Below are positions 6,310-11,287 of a stretch of DNA of 11,287 bases, in pieces. The first letter of the stretch is position 1. The number at the start of each line of letters is the position of its first letter. The position numbers were made by a program, and so were the translations under genes. The stretch lies in NCBI GenBank assembly GCA_012513595.1, contig JAAZBY010000578.1, forward strand, positions 1-11,287. The letters are read 5' to 3'. The notes beneath the pieces were generated by a model. That model was not told where the DNA came from. It worked only from the letters and a program-made list of their open reading frames with translations, and did not search any database. The DNA comes from Chloroflexota bacterium. GTDB lineage: Bacteria; Chloroflexota; Anaerolineae; UBA1429.

Positions 6310-7910
6310 GCTTTACCGTTCAGCGCGGTGAGCGTTGCGCCCTGGTTGGCCCGAACGGGGCTGGCAAGAGCACGCTTCTGCGCATCCTCGCCAAGCAGGA
6401 GACTGCCGATTCCGGAAGCGTCCGCTTCGACGTCCCGCGCAGCCGCGTGGGCTACCTCCCCCAGGCCTTGGCCCCAGAAGGCACCACCACGGTCCGGGAG
6501 GCGCTGTCAGGCCCGGAGTTCCTGACGGTCCAGCGCCTCGCGGAACGTGTGGAGGCGCTGGCCCACGCTCTGGCGCTCGCTGGTGACGAGGAACGCGCGC
6601 CTCTGGAGCGCGACTATGCACGCGCCCTCGAACGCCTCAGCCAGCCCGGGGCCTCGCTTCCCGATCACCTCGTCGAACAGGTCCTGGCCGGCCTCTCGCT
6701 CGACCACGTCGAGCCGGCCACCCCGGTCATCCAGCTCAGTGGCGGCCAGAAGACGCGCCTGGGGCTGGCGCGGCTCCTGCTGCAGAACTCGGAGGTCCTG
6801 CTCCTCGACGAGCCGACCAACCATCTGGATATCGTCGCGCTCGAGTGGCTGGAGGGCTATCTGCGCGGCTACGAGGGGGCCATGCTGGTAGCCTCGCACG
6901 ACCGTACCTTCCTCGACCGCGTGGCTACCCAGGTGCTGGCCCTGGACGCCAAGACGCATACCATGGCGATCTACCCCGGCAACTACTCGGCCTACGCCCA
7001 GGCGGTGGCCACTGCCGAGGAGAAACACCGCCGTGCCTACGTGGAGCAGCAGGAGCGCATTGCCCGCTTGGAGGCAGCCGCCAACGAGGCCCGCAACAAG
7101 GCCCGCCGCATCGAGCACGAGACGATCCACTTCCACTATCGCAAGAAGGCCAAGAAGGTGGCTCGCGAGGGAGTGGTGCGCGCCAAGCGCGTGCAGAGAC
7201 TGCTGGATTCGGAAGACTATATCGCCAAGCCAGAGCTAACCTACCAGGTCAAGCTCGAGTTCCTGACGACGCCGCCCAGCGGCCAGGACGTGCTCGTACT
7301 GGAGAACCTCGGCAAGCGCTTCGGTGACCACACGCTCTATTGGGGTGTGGACCTCATCCTGCGGCGCGGCGAGAGGATCGCCCTACTGGGGGCCAACGGA
7401 ACGGGCAAGACGACGCTGCTGCGCCTGGTCACGGGGGAGGAGGTCCCGACCGACGGGAGCCTGCGGATCGGGGCGAACGTGCGCGTCGGCTACCTGGCCC
7501 AAGAGCAGGACAACCTAGATGGCAGCCTGACCCCTCTGGAGTACATCCGCCGCGTGGCGCCGCTGAGCGAGACCGAGGCGCGCACCCTCCTGCACTACTA
7601 CCTGTTCGCGGGCGAGGACGTTTTCGTGCCGATCGCCAGCCTCAGCTTTGGCGAGCGCACTCGCCTGGCCCTGGGGGCGCTGGTTTTGCAGGGATGCAAC
7701 CTGCTGCTCCTTGACGAGCCGATCAACCATCTCGACATGCCCTCACGCGAACGCTTTGAGAGCGCCCTGGCCGGCTACGAGGGGACGGTTCTGGCAGTCG
7801 TCCACGATCGCTACTTTGTGGAGCGCTTTGCCACCGGCGTCTGGCTGGTGGACAGCGGGACGATCCGGCGCTACGTAGACCTGGAGGACGCGCGCAGGGG
7901 TGCAGGCTGA
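6249..7910 (+). CDS. ABC-F family ATPase (ribosome-associated, duplicated ABC domains)
   Basis: A 553-residue soluble protein with two ABC ATPase domains and no membrane segments, the ABC-F layout. Members bind the ribosomal E site and act in translation control, stalled-ribosome rescue or antibiotic protection. Domain 1: Walker A GPNGAGKST (34-42), signature LSGGQKTR (163-170), Walker B LLLDEPTNHLD with Glu188, H-switch SHDR (216-219). The charged helical linker (about 250-330, e.g. RRAYVEQQERIARLEAAANEA) is the tRNA-interacting arm. Domain 2: Walker A GANGTGKTT (381-389), signature LSFGERTR (465-472), Walker B LLLLDEPINHLD with Glu490, and VVHDRYF with His519. Both catalytic glutamates are present; the second signature and EPI are slightly non-canonical. 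There is no C-terminal extension. The start is ATG at 6249 with GGAG at 6237-6240, which begins the usual MLQVSDLCKTYG strand. Subfamily (housekeeping or resistance) cannot be decided by eye. Confidence 0.95.
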   Translation: MLQVSDLCKTYGDSPVLSRISFTVQRGERCALVGPNGAGKSTLLRILAKQETADSGSVRFDVPRSRVGYLPQALAPEGTTTVREALSGPEFLTVQRLAERVEALAHALALAGDEERAPLERDYARALERLSQPGASLPDHLVEQVLAGLSLDHVEPATPVIQLSGGQKTRLGLARLLLQNSEVLLLDEPTNHLDIVALEWLEGYLRGYEGAMLVASHDRTFLDRVATQVLALDAKTHTMAIYPGNYSAYAQAVATAEEKHRRAYVEQQERIARLEAAANEARNKARRIEHETIHFHYRKKAKKVAREGVVRAKRVQRLLDSEDYIAKPELTYQVKLEFLTTPPSGQDVLVLENLGKRFGDHTLYWGVDLILRRGERIALLGANGTGKTTLLRLVTGEEVPTDGSLRIGANVRVGYLAQEQDNLDGSLTPLEYIRRVAPLSETEARTLLHYYLFAGEDVFVPIASLSFGERTRLALGALVLQGCNLLLLDEPINHLDMPSRERFESALAGYEGTVLAVVHDRYFVERFATGVWLVDSGTIRRYVDLEDARRGAG

Positions 7911-7936
7911 GCCTGCCGTCGGTGAGAGCGCGTACC

Positions 7937-7973
7937 AAAGAGCGCCCGCAGGCTTTGCCCGCGGGCGCTCTTT
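7937..7973. terminator. Shared bidirectional intrinsic terminator
   Basis: A perfect 13-bp stem, AAAGAGCGCCCGC (7937-7949) with GCGGGCGCTCTTT (7961-7973), encloses an 11-base loop. It lies 26 bases after the ABC-F stop and 15 bases beyond the end of the convergent bioY gene. Short T runs end the stem on both strands, so it can serve both genes. The T tract is short, so efficiency is uncertain. Confidence 0.75.
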
Positions 7974-7988
7974 CGCGTCAGTCCGCAG

Positions 7989-8530
7989 CTACTTGCGGCG
8001 CAGCGAGGTGGCTCCGGCGGCGACCATGATCTTCATGGCGTCGGCCAGCGCGAAGGGGGCTGCGCCCAGGGCCCAGGCGTTGCGCGCGCCCACGTAGGTG
8101 GCGAGCCAGGCCGTGCCCAGCGCGTAGATCAGGGCCAGGGCGGCGCCGCCGGCCAGAAGGTTACGGACGAGCCCGCGCCTAGCGGGGCGATGGGCAACCC
8201 AGCCGGCCAGCGCGGCGGCGAACGGGAAGGCCACCAGATAGCCCGCCGTCGGCGACACAAGCGCGGCCACGCCCGACAGGCCGCTGGCCGTCAGCGGGGC
8301 GCCGAGCAGGATGGCCTGCAACACGAGGGCCTGCGCGGCAAAGCCGCCCCAGGGGCCCAGCACCAGGCCGCTCAGCACTACCACCATTACCTGCAGCGTC
8401 AGGGGACAGGGGTAAAGGGCAACAGCACGGTGAGCCGGGCGCTGATGGCCGTCAGCACGGCGAACAGGGCAACGCCGATCACCTTGGGCAGTACGGTGGA
8501 TCTGACACGAGGCAACGTCAACGCGAACAT
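7989..8530 (-). pseudogene. bioY: bioY, biotin ECF-transporter S component, split by a one-base frameshift
   Basis: BioY is the membrane protein that captures biotin, usually with BioMN or a shared ECF energizing module. The first part starts at ATG 8530-8528 (GAGGAGG at 8536-8542) and reads MFALTLPRVRSTVLPKVIGV...PFTPVP, then hits TGA at 8401-8399. The other part, in the neighbouring frame, continues LTLQVMVVVLSGLVLGPWGG through SPTAGYLVAFPFAAALAGW to a stop at 7989. One extra C in the minus-strand CCCC run (plus 8402-8405) would restore PVPLTLQ, the BioY hallmark, and give a ~180-residue, ~6-TM protein of normal length. Everything else (promoter, ribosome site, motifs) is intact. Explanations are a sequencing error in a homopolymer, a recent inactivating deletion, or -1 slippage of tRNA-Pro on C-CCC before the stop. 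No bioM/bioN partner gene is nearby. Confidence 0.88.
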
Positions 8531-8645
8531 GAAATCCTCCTCATCGCTGCAGTCACTCGGCACAAGCCACGCAAGCCGGCGTGGCGAGACGGTGGGGTTG
8601 GCTCGCCGTCGAGCGAATGCCGGGCACCACGAGTACGCGGCACGG
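8531..8645 (-). promoter_or_regulatory. Structured 5' leader of bioY
   Basis: About 115 bases lie between the predicted start of transcription and the bioY ATG. Stems seen: GCCACGC/GCGTGGC (8566-8572 with 8579-8585), GCTCG/CGAGC (8601-8605 with 8610-8614), and GGCGAG/CTCGCC (8583-8588 with 8602-8607). The third excludes the second and clips the first, so alternative folds exist. It matches no riboswitch class I recognise and no biotin operator I can name. Confidence 0.35.
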
Positions 8646-8651
8646 TGTGAG

Positions 8652-8680
8652 AGTATAGCATAGGAGGCCCGAGCCACCAA
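8652..8680 (-). promoter_or_regulatory. Sigma70-type promoter of bioY
   Basis: On the minus strand TTGGTG (8680-8675) and TATACT (8657-8652) are separated by exactly 17 bases. The -10 matches consensus at five of six positions. Transcription would begin near 8645. Confidence 0.7.
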
Positions 8681-8745
8681 TCCTGCGGCTGCGCACGTTG
8701 TGGAGCATCGCCCGGGCCGAGCGAGAGGTGCGGCAATGAGGCGCG

Positions 8746-8757
8746 TCGGCGCGCCGA
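8746..8757. promoter_or_regulatory. 12-bp palindrome upstream of the bioY promoter
   Basis: TCGGCGCGCCGA is a perfect dyad about 65 bases upstream of the bioY -35 element and 13 bases from the neighbouring terminator stem. It could be a protein site, but GC-rich dyads of this length arise by chance. Confidence 0.2.
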
Positions 8758-8770
8758 AGCGTGAAACGGA

Positions 8771-8804
8771 ACCGGCCGCGTGCCCCTGGGGGCACGCGGC
8801 CGGT
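8771..8804 (-). terminator. Intrinsic terminator of the secreted repeat-protein gene
   Basis: A perfect inverted repeat with 16-base arms (8771-8786 and 8789-8804) and only two bases between them folds as a ~15-bp very GC-rich stem with a tetraloop. It starts 21 bases after the stop codon at 8826. On the minus strand it is followed by TCCGTTTC, a weak T tract, which fits termination of leftward transcription. Confidence 0.75.
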
Positions 8805-8825
8805 GGCCAGGCCGGAGGGGCCGAC

Positions 8826-10631
8826 CTACGAAGCCGGAGGAGCGACCAGGTCCAGCAGTGGCTGCAGGCCGGCCAGCGTGCCCGCCCAGGAGGACTCTGG
8901 CAGAGCCCCCTCCTGGAGCGACACGGAAAAGCCGACCTCGCCCTGGTTCAGCGCCGCGACGGCGTCCTGGAGGGCGCCGAGGTCAGCCTTCTTCAGGGCG
9001 GCCATCAGGGTTGCCACCGGATCCTGCAGGAGGCCGCCCTTGGGGGCGGGGCCCTGGTAGCTGTCCACAAAGAGCTTGACGGCTAGCGCCACGAGGTTGT
9101 CGCGCGTCTGCTCGTCCCAGGCCAGCATGGCCCTCTGGCCGTTGACGGTGATCGCCAGGCCGTTGGGCCCCAGCCGAACGCCCAGGCTCTCGACGCCCTC
9201 GAAGGGGCTGACCTGCTGGGTCACGACGTTGGTGATCTCCAGGCCCGTCAGGCCTTCCACGAAGCCGAGCGGCAGAGTGGTGCCCAGCACGGCGACGTCG
9301 CCGGTCGAGCGGGAGATCTTGACGGCCGAGGTGGCCACGAAGGTGGCGGGGGCAGGGTGCTGCTCATAGCCGAGCAGGGCCGCATCGGGCGCCTTGGCGC
9401 CTTCCGAGGCCAGCGTCAGAGACACGTCGGCGAAGGACAGCGACTCGGCAATGAGGTTCCAGTCCATCGTCTCACCCAGCAGGCTGCCCATCGCGGTGGT
9501 CAGGAAGCCGGGATCGACCGACAGGCTGGGCATCACCATGTCACCCACGACGGGGGTCAGCCGACCCTGCTCGCCGTTCCAAGACACGGCGACCGGGCCG
9601 AGCAGCCCCTCGTATTGGGCGATGGTGGCCTCAAAGCCGGTACGCACCGCAAAGCCTTCTACCGACAGGTTGCCATCCTTCAGGATTTGAACCGCCAGCG
9701 GGCGCCCCAGCGCCAGATGCGGGCGCTCTTCCTTGGGCTGCTCGGCGACAAAGGCTGTCAGGTTGATCTGGCTGTCGGCCAGCCACCCTTCGGCCACCGC
9801 CAGCACGCTTTCCGCCTGTGCTGGGAGCTCTGCGCCGGTGAGCCTGGTGTACAGCACCGGCACCGCCTCGATCTGCTTGGCGTCCCAGGTCATCGTAGCC
9901 AGCTCTTCGTTGTTGGCGATCAGCGTCAGCCCGGTAGAGGTGACCCTGGCGTCCAGCTGGTTCATGCCCAGGGTCTGGAGCAGGCTGATATCCAGGGCCG
10001 GCAGGGCCACGCCAAGGAGCGCGGGGTCCATGCCACCCATAGAGACCAGCTTGCCCTCAGGAGAGATGGTGACGCCGAGGTCAACCGTCGTTGCAGGAGC
10101 CTCTGCCGCGGCCACGGCCCCCATGCGCGCCCCGAGGTCCAGCGCGATCGGCGTGCCCTCCTTCACGGGGAGCTGTACGCCCACCGCGACGTAGGTCCGG
10201 TTCAGGCCACCGATCAGCGTCTCCAGATCGGGCACAAAACCGGCTACCAGGTCCAGGGCGGCGTCCGACAGGGTAATGGCGGTGGCAGGCTGATTGTTGA
10301 CCAAGATGGTGTTGACCTCACCCTCCTTGATGAGGGCGATAGTCTGGATGTTGTTATCCATGGCCATCTTGACCAGTGCCGGGTCCAGCCTGGGCACCTG
10401 CATCTGCAGGCCGAGCGTCTTGGCCACTGACTCAAAGGTGGCGGAGTTCAGGCCGAGGTCGAGCCCACCGAGGGACGGGATGGCCCAGCCCCCCTGTTCA
10501 TCGACGACCAGCTTGATCTCATACGGCTGGATGCCGGTTTCGGGGCCGGCAGCCGAGACCGTGGCCGCGCCCAGCAGGAATAGGGCCGCGACCATGAGTC
10601 CAAGCATCAGGAACTTGCGGTTGCTTCGCAT
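8826..10631 (-). CDS. Secreted protein of unknown function with degenerate internal repeats
   Basis: A 601-residue exported protein that I cannot assign to a named family. Residues 1-27 form a Sec signal peptide (MRSNRKFLML... hydrophobic core, cleavage probably after VSA at 27); there is no lipobox. The mature chain has no cysteine and no membrane segment or sorting signal at the C-terminus. It appears built from about four degenerate units. Each opens with a Gly strand leading into a short hydrophobic stretch (near 47, 193, 356, 444) and ends in a strand-turn such as NTILVNNQPATAITLSD (107-123), GLTLIANNEELATMTWD (234-250) and GLAITVNGQRAMLAWDE (491-507). Alternating hydrophobic residues suggest beta-rich repeats. 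The start is ATG at 10631-10629 with GGGAGG at 10640-10645. An upstream in-frame ATG at 10685 would bury the signal peptide and is rejected. It appears monocistronic, with its own terminator. Confidence 0.85.
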   Translation of the reverse strand: MRSNRKFLMLGLMVAALFLLGAATVSAAGPETGIQPYEIKLVVDEQGGWAIPSLGGLDLGLNSATFESVAKTLGLQMQVPRLDPALVKMAMDNNIQTIALIKEGEVNTILVNNQPATAITLSDAALDLVAGFVPDLETLIGGLNRTYVAVGVQLPVKEGTPIALDLGARMGAVAAAEAPATTVDLGVTISPEGKLVSMGGMDPALLGVALPALDISLLQTLGMNQLDARVTSTGLTLIANNEELATMTWDAKQIEAVPVLYTRLTGAELPAQAESVLAVAEGWLADSQINLTAFVAEQPKEERPHLALGRPLAVQILKDGNLSVEGFAVRTGFEATIAQYEGLLGPVAVSWNGEQGRLTPVVGDMVMPSLSVDPGFLTTAMGSLLGETMDWNLIAESLSFADVSLTLASEGAKAPDAALLGYEQHPAPATFVATSAVKISRSTGDVAVLGTTLPLGFVEGLTGLEITNVVTQQVSPFEGVESLGVRLGPNGLAITVNGQRAMLAWDEQTRDNLVALAVKLFVDSYQGPAPKGGLLQDPVATLMAALKKADLGALQDAVAALNQGEVGFSVSLQEGALPESSWAGTLAGLQPLLDLVAPPAS

Positions 10632-10651
10632 CGGACAGTCCTCCCTTGCTG

Positions 10652-10671
10652 GCAAGACCTCGTCGTCTTGC
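10652..10671 (-). repeat. Hairpin just upstream of the secreted-protein ribosome site
   Basis: GCAAGAC (10652-10658) and GTCTTGC (10665-10671) form a 7-bp stem with a 6-base loop. It ends six bases from the Shine-Dalgarno of the gene starting at 10631. It may stabilise the mRNA or set translation level; this is inference from position only. Confidence 0.35.
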
Positions 10672-11064
10672 GCTTCTGCCATCATGCCTATCGCGTGGAC
10701 CGAGCGAATACTATCAACGCGCCGCCTATCTGTATGTCAGCCCGTCGGTTGCTTTGCGGCACCTCCATTCTCGTGTAGCCCGCACGGGGGCGCATCTACA
10801 AAAGGCGGCGCATCCCAACAAAGAGGCGGACGAGGCCCTTCCCATCACGCGATGGCGGCGGGCGCTGCTTCCGACCTGGTGAGTGCGCCGCCATGGCACA
10901 CTGCTGTATAACTGGCAACCGTTCGGTACAGTACAATCAACTGGGCGATGGCAGAGCACACCAGCAGGTGGGCTGGCGCGCCATGTGGGCGGCGCCGAAG
11001 ACCGGCGGCGTAGGCAAGAGGCCTGCGACGAGCAGGGCGGCCCGAACTCGGCTCGGATCTGCGA

Positions 11065-11087
11065 AGCCTGGATTGGGCGTCCAGGCT
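11065..11087. repeat. 8-bp stem hairpin in the gene-poor region
   Basis: AGCCTGGA (11065-11072) pairs with TCCAGGCT (11080-11087) around a 7-base loop. No T run follows on either strand, so it is not an obvious terminator; it could be part of a structured RNA. Confidence 0.3.
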
Positions 11088-11205
11088 GCGAGGCACGACC
11101 GGCGACCATGCTGAACACGCACGGTCACAAGCCACGCGTCGCGGCAGCCATTCACCCGCGTGGTGCGCCTGGCGCAAGCGCCCCGCGGCACGCTGCCTCA
11201 CGCGC

Positions 11206-11214
11206 ATTATAGCA
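11206..11214 (-). promoter_or_regulatory. Extended -10 promoter pointing leftward
   Basis: The minus strand reads TGCTATAAT, a perfect -10 hexamer (11211-11206) with the TGn extension (11214-11212). No good -35 is seen at 16-18 bases, which extended -10 promoters can tolerate. The start would be near 11199. What it drives is unclear: no gene follows until 10631. Confidence 0.5.
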
Positions 11215-11234
11215 CACAAATGCAGAACGTGCAC

Positions 11235-11287
11235 CTAGTCTGTGTACATCACCGGCAACATAGTGCCAAAGATGGCCCCCTGCTCCC
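11235..11287 (-). CDS. Possible C-terminus of a gene entering from the right edge
   Basis: The minus-strand frame from the right edge reads EQGAIFGTMLPVMYTD and stops at TAG (11237-11235), just before the leftward extended -10 promoter. The residues look protein-like, but 16 codons open by chance is ordinary. The surrounding DNA could also be an element end or intergenic sequence. Confidence 0.2.
   Translation of the reverse strand, partial: EQGAIFGTMLPVMYTD

Larger units (their letters stand above)
10672..11234. other. Gene-poor region, possible long leader or non-coding transcript
   Basis: About 560 bases without a convincing gene on either strand. Open frames here give cysteine/arginine-rich text with no motif, and no good ribosome site decides a start. 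By eye it is richer in A/T in places than the neighbouring genes. I found no tRNA, and none of the conserved cores of tmRNA, RNase P RNA or SRP RNA that I looked for. It contains a leftward extended -10 promoter at its right end, a hairpin at 11065-11087 and a short direct repeat GGCGCATC (10789-10796, 10807-10814). Transcription from that promoter would run toward the secreted-protein gene. Confidence 0.5.

Noticed and set aside
9357..10430. A 357-codon plus-strand frame opposite the secreted repeat protein.
   Set aside because: Its composition is Gln/Arg/His/Gly-rich with no motif, whereas the minus-strand frame has a signal peptide, ribosome site and terminator.
10681..10740. A promoter for the secreted repeat protein (CTGACA, TTGATA and TAGTAT elements).
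   Set aside because: No pairing gives a 16-18 base spacer with a reasonable -10; the best candidates are 21 bases apart.
10937..11191. An 84-codon minus-strand frame starting GTG just after the extended -10 promoter, as a near-leaderless gene.
   Set aside because: The product has no recognisable motif and an odd Arg/Cys/Trp-rich makeup, and two other frames are equally open over the same DNA.
11238..11280. The right-edge sequence as an insertion-sequence end.
   Set aside because: No inverted-repeat partner, target duplication or transposase is visible in the window, so a mobile element cannot be supported.
11220..11287. A plus-strand ATG frame open to the right edge.
   Set aside because: There is no ribosome site, only 22 codons are visible, and the text is unlike the coding sequence elsewhere.
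1..11287. CRISPR arrays, tRNA or rRNA genes, and phage or integrase genes.
   Set aside because: No regularly spaced repeats, T-loop/acceptor pairs, rRNA-like segments or recombinase motifs were seen on either strand.

Overview
The window is GC-rich bacterial chromosome. GC-ending codons dominate, Shine-Dalgarno sites are strong, GTG starts occur and genes are tightly packed. A NarL-type sensor/regulator pair, lipoproteins with Ala/Pro-rich linkers, an ABC-F protein of the LSFGER/EPINHLD type and a large secreted repeat protein together look like a Chloroflexota (Anaerolineae-like) genome. That taxonomic guess is inference only; no marker gene is present.

Left block (1-4242, minus strand): a three-gene operon read right to left. 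It encodes a lipoprotein with an NTF2/DUF3828-like and a PsbP-like part (3963-2890), a membrane histidine kinase with dCache-like sensor, HAMP, GAF, HisKA_3 and HATPase_c (2893-557), and a NarL/FixJ response regulator cut by the window edge (525 to <1). Lipoprotein and kinase share a GTGA stop/start overlap, so they are probably translated and used together. Divergent from this operon is a stand-alone receiver-domain protein (4243-4653). The shared intergenic region carries a perfect 16-bp palindrome. This may be an envelope-sensing module of lipoprotein, kinase, output regulator and single-domain receiver.

Middle block (4635-7973): a GPH-family sugar/cation symporter (minus) and an ABC-F ATPase (plus) diverge from about 140 bp of DNA. 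There two good promoters share one symmetric TATTATA -10 sequence. A 50-codon reading frame with its own strong Shine-Dalgarno precedes and overlaps the ABC-F start and could be a leader peptide. A hairpin between the convergent ABC-F and bioY ends probably serves as terminator for both.

Right block (7974-11287): bioY, the biotin transporter S component, has a good promoter and a structured leader but is split by a one-base frameshift at the PVPLTLQ signature. Upstream, ending in a strong terminator hairpin, is a 601-residue secreted protein of unknown function built of degenerate repeats. The last ~650 bases hold no convincing gene. They contain an extended -10 promoter (TGCTATAAT) pointing leftward, a few hairpins, and possibly the last 16 codons of a gene entering from the right edge.
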